Origin: Azolla pinnata
Taxonomy: Eukaryota; Streptophyta; Polypodiopsida; Salviniales; Salviniaceae
DNA: 20,828 nt
Assembly: GCA_037176905.1 (NCBI GenBank)
Contig: JBBBWG010020778.1
Coordinates: 1 to 20,828, forward strand
Direction of reading: 5' to 3'
Position numbers and translations under genes: made by a program. Below the pieces are notes generated by a model. That model saw only the letters and a program-made list of their open reading frames with translations. It did not search any database and was not told the DNA's origin. Position 1 is the first letter of the stretch; each line of letters begins with the position of its first letter. Shown here in pieces: positions 8,015 to 18,800 of this stretch.

Positions 8015-11000
8015 TCAATCTGATGTCTCATCTGCTCCCTTGTATATGAATCTAAAGATGCTTGAGAAATCTTTCGTATGCTTACCATCTTCACAAAGTT
8101 TAGAATACCTAACAAAATGTGTTACACAAACATACGACAAATTTGCTTAGAACATAATGCATACAGATCATCAGTTTCCATAAACATTTTGAGCCGACGT
8201 ACATTTCATGAACGTCTTTTGCTAGGGGTGTGAATGCTCCTTTTTCCTTTGCAACAGTAACGGCTAGTTCAAGGTCTTTCTTCTAACAATCCAAACATGA
8301 CAATTTAATACTTGGAATACATAAGCAAAAGGAGATTAAGCATTGAACAAAAGTTTACCATGAGTTGACATAAGAATCCTCCATTATAGTCTCGAGATGC
8401 AGGAACACCCTTCATGACCCCTGGCACTGGATTATATGTATCACTAAAGAATTTGGGAGCTCTAATGTGAGGAAAAAGCCATAAAATATAAACTGTAGAA
8501 TTAAGAAAATTTTAGGACTTCAGAAAAGAATAGCAAAAGAAACATAGCATAGACCATACAAACAAAGGTTGACACATAAATGAATCTCTAAAACAGAAAC
8601 CTGCTCCAGCACCGAGCACTTGAAGTGTTAAATATCTTGGAGAGTGTATGAGCATCAATCCCAAGTTTTTGCCCGAGAGCTAGTGCTTCTGAAATGCCCG
8701 CCATACTCACTGCCAATGCTAGATTGTTGCAGATTTTTGCAGCCTGAATTTTGTCACCATAGGAACCATTACTTATCTTTGATATTCTTTCTCCGCTTCA
8801 TTTTCTTGAAGTAGAAACGGGGACATGCTTATCAAGGTTCCAACATAAACTGTTGAAACGAAAGTATTAAAGAACTATACACATAAAGACACACAGGATA
8901 CTTGGTTCATGCAAGAAAAGGCAACAGTTTTTGATACACTCATCAGTGCGTCTCCATGCACACAGCTGTAAACAATGTACTAAGACATGGCAACAGACCT
9001 CTGTTTAGACTACCTCATGTAGGGCATCCTTCGTATGGTGAGCAAATCAAAATTTGCTAATGATTTCATAATCTTGAACCTGAAGTACTTTTTGAGTACA
9101 CTACATCGTTCTTTATGAGCAAGCAACTCCTAAAAAAATGTAGTGTACTCAAAAAGTTTGATGACGACAAGAGAGAGTTATAGTGAGAAAAGGAAGACAC
9201 ATGGTATAAATCAAATGGTTTCCATCTATCCAGATAATGGATATCAGAATAGATGGGAACTATTTGATCCATACTATGTGTCCTTTTCTCACTGCCCTCT
9301 CTCGACTTTATCATCACTCTACTCACTCACTCATAGTGACCCTCGAACATCAAACTTTTAACTTGGAAGAGGCTTAGTATGACTTCCAGTAATCAGACAG
9401 TATGATGTAAGAACGGCCATAAAATTGAAGTAGAAAGGACTAACTAGTAATGATTTCAAATTTGGCAACAGCAATCATATTTGAACCTAGTATGCAACCA
9501 AGAATAATGCGGAAAGTTGAACTGATCATGAAGTCCACTTACCGCACCATTTCCACAACCTCCACAATACTGAATATTCTTCCCCATGCACTCAAAAAGT
9601 GTTTTTGCTGCATTGAATCCATCCTCCATGCCACCTACCTGTTATAAAAGACAAATTTCTAAAAATAGAATACACATCTTCAAAAAGAAAGGCATTCAGA
9701 AAAGTAAATAAGAAGAGACCATGAAGGTGAGAATTCCAGCTTCTGCACCAAGAATTCCCCCAGATACCGGTGCATCCAGGAAAATAGGATGGTTCACGCC
9801 TCCAATACGGCCTACACCATGGAAATAAGAAAATGATGCAAATGCAATCTTGAAGTTCATGTATGTTTTGAAACAAAAAAACTCAATCAACTTCCATCAA
9901 GTTATACAACAACCTCAATAAGAGGTGAAAACCTACAAAGGTTTTTACAGAGAAATGTCTACCAAGTCAATATATCTGCCTTAAATGACTAGCTTCCACT
10001 CTCATTAAATGCAACAAATTGGGATATTGGAATGTCCTTATAATTAGGAAATACGAGAAATTCATGTATAGTTAAATACGAGAAAAAATCATGATTATCA
10101 GCTTCAAATTCACTTTAGAAATGCTTGTCAGATATATCTTACTCATTCTAATAGTCAAGCATGAGGAGACAAACCCATTAAGTTTAAACCATTATTTTTG
10201 TATTTAGACCATAAACATACAGAAATTCCTTTAGATTTTTTTCTTAATCAATCGTACATTCAGATGATTATTCTCTTACACGATCTGTCCAAAAGAGAGC
10301 ACTCCAAGGCCCTGGAAGAAATTCTATGGCAGGTTTTCGGATCTACTGTGGATGCATCAATAAGTAATGATGGGCGGATGTTGTCAGGTTTTGCTAATAA
10401 TCCATTACATCCTAAATACACTTCAGAAACCTGTTATAAACAAATTTTGATAAAAGAACTTTTTAGCATTCATTTCAATAGAAAATTATACTCCCTTGAG
10501 ACAATGAGTACATAAATAATCCCAAGAAGCTTAGGATCAATATCTCAAGAACTGCTACATATGAATCCTTTACGAATTTCCAAATGACTATCCCAAGCAA
10601 ATGCTCAGGTCCATATCAGGCATGGTACTAAGCACGACCAAGGAATAGGCAATGTTCAGGACCTTTACCATGTGATTAAGTTCGAACTTTACCATGCGTT
10701 AGCCATATGAAAAATTATGCCTTATGTTGGGTTCAGCTGAAGAGTTAGTTCTTTAATACTTACATGGACATATAGCTGCATAAAGACTTATCTCTACAAA
10801 AGGACTATTGCTTATGTTGAATTAACACAAGGATTGTTCCTAAACAGAAGTATCAATTGTATCTCAATTTTGCATAAGTTCTCTATACATATAACCATGA
10901 GTGATGACACTCATAGGTAGGAAATATCCTTGACTCCTTGAAGATTCTTTCTCAAATGAATGGGGCATGAATGAAGAAAGAGAGTCCAATTTACTGAAAA

Positions 11001-12944
11001 AAATAAAAGAGGGTCCATTACTGAAAGTGCAGATGGAAGCATGGTAATCACAACATCGGTTAGCTTTGCTACTTCATATGGTGTTTCTGCAGGAACTGCA
11101 CCTCGTTCCGAATACATGCTTACCTTAGCATCATCCCTACCAAAATGCCAAAAGGACAATAAGAAGCAAGTATTCTCTATTGTTACTTCTAGCATATAAA
11201 CAAATAAAGCCCAGTATCATTAAGATTCTCTTACTATCTTTGCATAGTGATCTAAAAATGCATTTAGTTTCAACCAAAAATCACTGAATAATGCTTCAAC
11301 AGATTTAAAAGTTATAATATAGAGGAAAGAATAGCATAGTAGAAGCTGCTATAGTCAAGGAACACATCTATGCAATATAACCGACTTGAGAAGAAAAGAT
11401 GATGATTAATGTTCATAAATAGGTTTGGTTCTCAAATTGAAAATCTCATTATGGAACCATTTGGCAGGAAGAAACATAGAAAAATATGCTAACACATTCA
11501 AAGGGCCAAAATATTTCACAAGTCCAAACAAGAGATTGCATCTTAAGATGTTACCTTGTCTTTGAGAACAACCAACCAAATATAATATATTAGAGAATTT
11601 TGCTAGCTACACGCTTGAGACAAGTTGAGGAAAATGAATTAAACTCGAGCCAAAATGACTATCATAAAGTACCTTTTTATCAGCAAAACAAAAAGAAATA
11701 GAAGAGCCGTATGTAACTTACACATCATGGACCACAAGTTGATAGCCTGCCTTCAATAAGTTGTTAGCCATATGAGATCCCATATTTCCTAGTCCAATAA
11801 AACCAACTTTCTGCATAGAGAATGTCATAAGCATGTTATGTATGCTTTTTGAAAAGACTAATTCTTAAAGACATTCAGACGATCATCAGATGCAGAGAGC
11901 GGGCATCCTCTGCCTCACCTTTTCACTCCCTCACGTTTTCCTCCTAAATATATTGTGTCACAAAATCCCAGTATATAACACTATGGGTAGAGAAGATCAT
12001 CAAATTGTTAGCATGAGATCTATATTCCATAACCCACTAAACCCAATTTTAAAAGAATTTCGTAACATGTTAAGTTTGCTTTTTGGAGATAAATTTGTTC
12101 TTTTCTTTCTCTTCGACAGAAACATTTGAATTTACCTCTTCAAAACATTCAGAAGACATTAGATGCAGAGAATGTGCATCCACTACCTTACCGTTTCCCT
12201 CTCACATTTTTTCCTAAATAAATTGTATTATTCAAGTCCTAGTCTCTTTGATCAACTTCAAAACCAGATAGCACCCACAGGAATATAGGGAAAAACTACA
12301 ATGTGGACCAATCATTGGCTCAGACTCTCTTGTTAGTCTCTTTGCTCTCCTTGAACTTCAACAAGACCATTAAAAACCAATTTGAAAATGCATATATGGC
12401 ATTTAATTTTTTCAGCATTCCCTCAGGTTCACTTGCCAGTTTAATCTTCCTTGTACTCATATAAGAGATGGACGAGACTGATTCGTTCCTTTACATAGTG
12501 TTGAAGCTCTTAACTGATGACCACTTAGTTACATGTATTTGGATCAGGTCACCTAGTTACGTGTATTTGGATCAGGTCGAAATCAGTCACAAAGATGAGA
12601 CACTATCTTGAGATGGGTGATCTCTAGTGCCGTGTAATACGTCATTTGGGCCTCTTGGCAACACGTGAACATATCTTTCTGCTTTTCACTGTGTGATGGA
12701 CGTACCCAACTCCCAATTCACATCCTCAACTAGAGCTTGAACCATTTTTCTATGATGCATAAATCCAGGCTACACACATGCATCATACATAATGCATACA
12801 TACATTACGTACGTATGTGCCCACATGCATAGCGAGCTAATAAATCCTCACATGTGCAGGGGAGATCCAGGCCATCACCTTGAATGCAGAGGACACAGTT
12901 GAGTAGAGTCGGGCGGAGAAGAAAAGACGTGGGGGCCTCGTCAT
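8015..12944 (-). CDS. 3-hydroxyisobutyrate dehydrogenase, mitochondrial (10 exons, 336 aa)
   Basis: It oxidises 3-hydroxyisobutyrate to methylmalonate semialdehyde with NAD+ in valine breakdown. Exons (minus strand): 12944-12879, 11810-11722, 11136-11022, 10430-10280, 9811-9720, 9638-9543, 8743-8601, 8443-8359, 8282-8203 and 8108-8015. All introns are GT-AG and every phase agrees, giving 336 codons plus TGA; Arabidopsis At4g20930 is about the same length (recalled). Residues 1-22 are an Arg/Ser-rich presequence ([19 protein letters not shown]) with a likely cut near Y14/S15. The Rossmann motif is [10 protein letters not shown], with G28, G30 and G33. [10 protein letters not shown] lies at 112-121, the substrate loop DAPVSGG at 153-159 and the catalytic lysine at K206 in AAKICNN. 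The family C-terminal motif NPVPGVMKG and the MKKDL helix follow. An in-frame TAG two codons before the ATG fixes the start. No key residue is missing. Confidence 0.95.
9087..9157. repeat. Perfect 20 bp inverted repeat within dehydrogenase intron 6
   Basis: actttttgagtacactacat at 9087-9106 and its exact reverse complement at 9138-9157 flank a 31 bp spacer. The right arm overlaps the left end of the MITE-like element, so the two may be nested or parts of one larger insertion. Confidence 0.85.
9151..9359. mobile_element. MITE-like inverted-repeat element in dehydrogenase intron 6
   Basis: The ends aaaaagtttgatg (9151-9163) and catcaaactttt (9348-9359) are inverted repeats. The inner halves are also largely complementary. 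gagagagttatagtgagaaaagg and the following stretch to ccatctat on the left pair with the reverse complement of about 9249-9305 on the right, around a palindromic centre at about 9221-9258. The right arm has about 35-40 extra bases, including tcactc repeats. It has no coding capacity, so it would be a non-autonomous DNA transposon or foldback element. No clear target-site duplication is visible and the superfamily is unassigned. Confidence 0.65.
11871..11961. repeat. Diverged direct repeat, copy A, in dehydrogenase intron 1
   Basis: acattcaga, (a/t)agatgcagaga, a gcatcc block and tcctaaata(t/a)attgt occur here and again, in the same order and spacing, at 12145-12231. The copies are about 275 bp apart and clearly diverged by substitutions and small indels, so this is an old duplication. 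Confidence 0.75.
12145..12231. repeat. Diverged direct repeat, copy B, in dehydrogenase intron 1
   Basis: This is the second copy of the block at 11871-11961. Both lie in the first intron of the dehydrogenase gene. Sequence just before each copy (tgctttttg...) is also partly shared, so the original duplication may have been longer. Confidence 0.75.
12523..12577. repeat. Tandem duplication of about 27 bp
   Basis: agttac(a/g)tgtatttggatc followed by aggtc occurs twice head-to-tail, at about 12527-12550 and 12555-12577. There is one substitution in the core. It lies within intron 1 of the dehydrogenase gene. Confidence 0.85.
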
Positions 12945-13044
12945 GTTCTACTGAGATCCAGGTATTACATGAATAAGATTGAAGCTAATGTGAGGGGGGA
13001 AATTAACACATTTGGAACCATGGAACAAAGGCCCCTGCTTCAAT

Positions 13045-13310
13045 CAGAAACCTAAAACTAGATAGATGCCTGAATCAAGCAAATGCCTAAAAACTAGATG
13101 GAATACCTGAATCAAGCAAATCCACAGAAAGCAAATACCCAAACCTGAACTAGATAGATAACTGATACAAGCAAATACCCAAACCTGGATAGATACCTGA
13201 ATCAAGCAATTACCCAGAACTAGATAGATACCTGATTCAAGCAAATACCACCCAAACCTGAAATTATGTAGGTGCACAGACACCTGATTCGTGTAAATAC
13301 CCAAAAGCTC
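13045..13310. repeat. Minisatellite, about 35 bp units, upstream of the dehydrogenase gene
   Basis: About six diverged units start near 13057, 13092, 13148, 13184, 13218 and 13260. Each is built from (c)tagatagatacctga, (t/a)tcaagcaaa and tacccaaacctg. Some units are truncated or carry insertions. The array ends about 100 bp upstream of the dehydrogenase start codon, so it lies in its promoter or 5'UTR. The minus-strand open frame across it is only the repeat translated. Confidence 0.85.
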
Positions 13311-14375
13311 CAAGTCGGTTCTGGGTGGAAGGTTATCTATAATTGCCTACCCCTAGCAGTAAGCACCAAGAATCCTAGGAAACCCACCCATATGCCTACT
13401 ACTACTACTATTTGGCGAAGCTTACATTACCAGGTCTGTTGATCCAAACCCTATGCATCTCAAGCCATGTTCACTATCTCGGCGAGCATTCGCTAAGCAT
13501 CGCATGAGGTCATGACCAATACATCCTGGTCAATCTTCCTCGATCTTTCATTCGAACCATGCTTCTTGCCTACCCCGACCCATCACGTGGATCACCAATG
13601 GCAAGCCTTCAAGAAAGGATGTAAAGTGGATTCTAGCATTCAAGCCTACCGATCAAATACATCAATTGATCATCGATGAGTGTAACTGTGGTTGCAAGAT
13701 CGAGGCAAGTCCCATCAAGTGCCCTGTATTCATTCGGCACATCTTGCTAGGTCAATTCTCACTCGATGCTTTCTATCGAGACACAACCTTTCACCATGCA
13801 CTTCCATCATCCGACAAATCAAACCTAATGCATTTGCTCATGAAGAATCAAACATCTGTAAGATTAGGGTTCCCACCGATTTGCAATCATGCTCAATGGC
13901 GCTGTCCCCTTTCTATATTTTGGATTGGCAAAGCCAAACTATCAAGACAGAGGTACCCGTTTAGAGTATATAACCATATTATCTAGAACTCTCTCATCCA
14001 AGAGTTTTCAAGCATCGGACACTGAGTAGCACCATAGCTTATGTGGGTCTTATTTCAAGGATAATACAGCTCCTTTGACTTCACCTCTAGTTCTTCTATG
14101 AAATTTGCAATTATTTTTCAATGAACATAAGGATGAGGTCCTCTTTGGATGTTGGGCTTTCAACACGACATTATCTTTCATTTTGCCATCGGGCATTTTC
14201 TGTAAAACGGAGCTCTGTTAATGGAGCTTACCATAACTCCTCAATGCATCCTTGCAAATGGCGATAAAAGTTTATGGAAGAACTCAGTGCCTTGTATGTA
14301 ATGCAAGCCAATATGACGGTTACAACTCCTGCAACACATGTCTGATTTGAGCCACACTTCTCTTACATTGCTGCT
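13311..14375. other. Intergenic, no supportable gene
   Basis: Moderately GC-balanced DNA that looks less like simple spacer than its surroundings, with open frames at 13666-13986. None shows a domain I recognise. A TATA-like gtatataacc lies at about 13965-13975. It could be the decayed remnant of some repeat, but I find no terminal repeats or motifs to name one. Confidence 0.45.
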
Positions 14376-14570
14376 TGAATGGGGAAAACTGCAAACATGA
14401 CAGAAGATGCAGCTTCTGAACTGTACTTCGGACCCATCGATTTCTTCATTCAGATTATCACTGCAGTTTGAATCGGGGGGGGGGGGGGGGGAAATGCGAG
14501 CATGAGAAAGATAAATGCAGCTTCTGGTCTGTACTTGGACCCATGAATTTCTTCATTCAGAGCATATAGC
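14376..14570. repeat. Tandem duplication, 93 bp unit, one copy with a 17-G run
   Basis: Copy A is 14376-14468 and copy B 14469-14570. Shared blocks include atgcagcttctg, ctgtactt(c)ggacccat and atttcttcattcaga in the same order. At the matching place copy A has gaatggggaaa, while copy B has gaatc, then 17 G residues (14475-14491), then aaa. The poly-G run therefore arose by expansion of a short G run after the duplication. Confidence 0.82.
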
Positions 14571-15844
14571 ATCGGAAGTGAAGAGTTCTACTCGTTGCTT
14601 ACCATCAAGGAACCATAATGTTGGATGACATACAAGGATGATGAGTCCTATCATATACCAAGGGTGATTCACTTGTTCCAAGAAGCAGCTGTTCCTGCAG
14701 GTTTGGTGAAGCAAATGTCACACATCACAGCTGCCAAACATGGCATAGCCACTGTACTGCACAAAAACTCAAGAAAATAGATGTTAGATTCTCCTTCAGG
14801 AAAGTTTATCCTGTTGTAATGACCTACAATTCTGCCATACATCCTTTTAATCACGTCTCCAGAGTGTTTTAACACATCAGATAACAACCATTTTGGAGGT
14901 CTTCTCACATAATACAATAAAACACACATAAAGTTATAAATCCATCATATGTTTGGCTCCAGACTTCGTGGATGGATCACATCATTCCCAGTTTTTTGAC
15001 CCAACAAACTAGATGGGGGGGGAAGGGGGGGAGGAGAGTTCTGAAGAGAAATTTGATTGATATTAATGCTTAGCATAAATTGATATTAATGCTTAGCATA
15101 AGGACAGAACAATTAGATGAGAGCAAGACTAACCCAGAAGGAAGATGACGCACGCATCGGAAGCCATATACTGCAGTGTCCATAGAAAAATGGAGAAACT
15201 TGCCCATTTCTTCCAGGCATAAATCACCTTCTGCTTCACTGTCGCACTCTCTTCTCCTCCTTTGTATCCATTAAAAGTAACAAACATTGTTTTCTGAAAT
15301 ACAACATGAATTGCTTGCCTGATCAATTTCCTGATCGACTCCATCAAATGCCTCATCTGTTTTGTGTAAGATTTGGATTATTGTCCGTTTTCAGTACAAT
15401 TTTGAGATGAGATGGATACAACTTCCCCGAAAGGAAGAAAACTGATCAAGCTTTGCAAGCTCAAAGAACATCCATTATGCAAATGTATGAGATGGTTCCT
15501 AATCTAATCATATGGTCAATTTACAACACCCAAGAATGTGTCCATTCACATGAGTGTGGGGTCACAAAGCGACACTCCATCAATATGCTCGGATTTGTCG
15601 CAAAAAACTACATTGCTGTTCCCCCATTTGACATTGCTCACTCTAGGGAAGATTAATGCAAATTAAAGCATTAAGTCATGTATGAAGCTAAGCAACTCCA
15701 TTGTCATCTTTGGCTCTCTCGGGTGTAAAAAGCTCAACAGGTGACTGGCAAAAGCATGTAACGAAGATCCTCTTTCAGACCCACTACGTATATAGCTTTC
15801 TTTAGTCTTCTAATGCATGAGTCATGACCCATAAAGCATCCTTA
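14571..15844. other. Ambiguous region between the two minus-strand genes
   Basis: This should include the 3'UTR of the large disordered-protein gene, below 15845. At 14669-15356 the minus strand has short open segments with splice-like borders: acaaaacag|ATG at about 15356, a GG|gttagt donor near 15129-15126, and tttttgtgcag before 14759. The conceptual peptide at 15129-15356 ends in a hydrophobic stretch (SIFLWTLQYMASDACVIFLL). I cannot match it to a family and would not call a gene without transcripts. The stretch also holds G8 and G7 runs at 15015-15031. Confidence 0.4.
15057..15102. repeat. Recent 23 bp tandem duplication
   Basis: ttgatattaatgcttagcat followed by aa(a/g) occurs twice in direct contact, at 15057-15079 and 15080-15102. 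Only the last base differs. Confidence 0.92.
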
Positions 15845-18800
15845 TTAAGATGGCCTACGTCTCCGAGGTGCCATGTCATCGTCATCACCTTCCAGACTGC
15901 TTGCATGCCTTTGCACGCTGGTAGAGATGTCCCTACCAGATAGTCGATGTGAATCTCTTCGTCTTCTTATGGCTTCATTGTCTCTCTCTCGTTGGTAGGC
16001 ATATCCTCTTATAGTATCTCTATACTTGTCACCATCTCTTGGACTTCTTTCATAATCATCATCTTTTGAATTGATATATCCTTCAGTCTCGCTAAACTTA
16101 ACCCTCCGGACCCCCTCCAAGCCATCATCTCCAGATTTCATAGAATATGGAGAGTTAAACTCCTCCCTGAGAGATTTTAAGTCCTGCCTGGATGGGTAAA
16201 AATCCTCTTTCAAATTGCTAAACCTCTCTCTTTTGGTTGGTGAAGCAAGAGTTCCAGCCAGCACTTGCCAGTCTCTTTCATCCATCAATGAGGAACCATG
16301 AACAACATGAGGAGACGTCCTTCCTGAAGGTCCATATGAACGCCCCTTGAACTCTCTCTCTCGGAAACCAGAGTCCCCTTCCCTCCTTTCGCTAGACCAT
16401 TTCGGAGGAGCTGGTGACCACTGATTTCTCACAGGAAAACTCTTGGACTCCTGACGCAAACCACGGCTCCCAGATCGATTGCTTGAAGAATGCAACTTGT
16501 GAGGAGATGTACTTCTATTGAATTCAAAACCTCCATAAGATTTTGTATATCTATCTATGTGGCCCCTTCCCCTAGGTTCCATCCCACTATTACCCGTTTC
16601 CCTATCTAGACGGTTAGAAAATTTTGATCCACTGTCAACATCAGCAGTATGATGACACTCTCCAGCCGCACGGCTACTTGCAATTGCAGATCTTACACCA
16701 CCTCCACTTCCACCTCTTGCAGCTACATTATCACGAATGGCTAAGCCACTGTCTGGCCGTGATGATGAAGTATGACTTGGCCTGTTAGAGCTGAACCCAG
16801 ACCTTCCTTGGCCCCATTGACCTGTAGACCTGCCTTGAGCATTACCATATTCATTAGATCCTCTTCCTCGTGATGAATGCTCTGCGGCTTCTCTACCTGA
16901 TACTCTACTATCCCAGTTACAATCCTCATCATTATCATTCATGCTGCAAAAGAGAAAATAGCACTGAAATTTTATTGATAATCATGCTAGCAAAAGCTAA
17001 AATATATTCAATTGGAAATGAAAAATTCATTTCATTTCGGAAAGTAAAACATATTTCAGTGGGGAATCATACACTTTCACTCAAAAAAGTTTGTATTATG
17101 TAGATGGATGGAGGAGTACTAACCGTTTCGTGGGAACAAAGTGTTCTCTCCTATCCTCGAAATGTCTCTCTCTATAATTCTCACTTCTTGGAATTGTCGA
17201 ACTATCACGGGACAAGTCACGTCCAGGTGCAAAACGATGCCCAGAAATTCCTTGAGATCTGGTTGTGGAGGTCTTCCCACCACGACGAGCTGCCAATGCC
17301 TCTCTCATAGCTTTCAGTGCCTCTTCGGCATTGTCAAAACCTTCTGGTAACTGATCCCAACCTGTTGCCCTGATTCTACCAGATATGCAGCTTCTTTGTG
17401 ATTCGAGGTTCTCTTCATGCTTATCCTGTCCATCACTACTTCCTGAGATGGTCTTGCTTCCCCAGGAAACGAGACTCCCTGTTTCCTGATATCTCTCATA
17501 TTGGACTGGTTCTCTACTATCGAGACTGATTCCATTTTTTCCATCATCAGCGTCATCACCAGATAGAGATACACCACTATAGTCCATTTGTTCTTCCACT
17601 TCAAGATCCTCTGGCAGCTCATTCATGCTGCCATCTCTGCTCCTTGGTGAGCCTTCATGCCCCCTCAACATATGCTTTTCATGAGTTTTCATTCGAGAAT
17701 CTTTGGTTTCTGGGAATGAATCCATCTCAGCTTCACAAAAGGTTTTGTGGTGCAACTCTTTCAATCCTGTCGAACTTGCTCCATCGTCACCAAATAAACC
17801 ATCGTTAGCATCTACACCAGTGTCTTCAGCAATAACATGTTCATTATGGTCAACCAAAGTTGTGGCTACACCCACTACTCCTGATCTATCCTTCCCACAG
17901 TCATAATCTTTAAAGTCTTGCTCAAAACCCGGATCACAAATTTCCTCTGGATTTTCAACGAGCTTATCTTTCACAATGACACAAATATCAACAGTTTTTT
18001 TTTCCTCAGTATTGTCGGTTGTTTTGTCCCATGAATCCATCTCTCTATTCAAATCCCAGCAAGATCTGTCATCATGGAAAACGTTAACATTAGGCTTCAC
18101 CTTTGAAATATCCATCTTCTGTCTCCGTGATGTGACTTCTGGAGACTTTTCAGTAACCTTGAGGTTGCCCATATTAATTTCTCTTGAGATGACCAACTCT
18201 CCATCTTCAACTTCTTGACTATTATTGTCACATCGCGTCTCATCACCAGGGATAAGAGAACCTTCGGAACAGTGCAAGCTGCTTTTGTCTGTATTACTCG
18301 GCAGTTCTTCATGTACTGTGAGGCATGATGATGATCTTCGTATTATAGTAGGTGAAGCCATTATTGGCAAAGTGACTGTGGGGTTCGACGAAACCTCTAT
18401 TGTTGAAGATAATGCATTTGGTGATGAAATATTTCTCAATGGAGATTTAGGTTTTGGAGGTGATTCCATGCCTACTTTACCATCAGGAAATTGGGTCTCC
18501 AATGTCAACAAGTTTGGAGTTGGGATATCCTGAAGTTGCATCCTGGAATTCGACCCGCACATCACAGGTATTGGAACCCCTTCCAAAGGCGATGCATTCT
18601 GTTCCAAAATCTTTACTGATTGAGATTGTAACGTAGGAGAGGATCCTTCACCTTCGGGAGATGACCACTTTCCTGATGCCGGAGAAATTGTCTCTGGACT
18701 TGAAATGATCTGAAGTTTTACCTCGGACCTTAATATCTTTCTCTCAGAATCTTCCAAAGATGAATAATTGCGATTTGAATCTTCCTGTAATGTTGAAGGA

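Noticed and set aside
9066-9361. Overlapping open frames on both strands
   Set aside because: They are products of the inverted-repeat element in intron 6; symmetry makes both strands read similarly.
11722-11815. ATG CAG at 11815 as the start of the dehydrogenase
   Set aside because: The ATG lies in the acceptor ctctatgcag, and a better first exon with a mitochondrial presequence, in-frame upstream stop and matching phase exists at 12944-12879.
13311-14110. Possible old long terminal repeat, from a TATA-like gtatataacc followed by a leader-like stretch
   Set aside because: No paired ends, target-site duplication or internal element parts are visible, so the family and limits cannot be stated.
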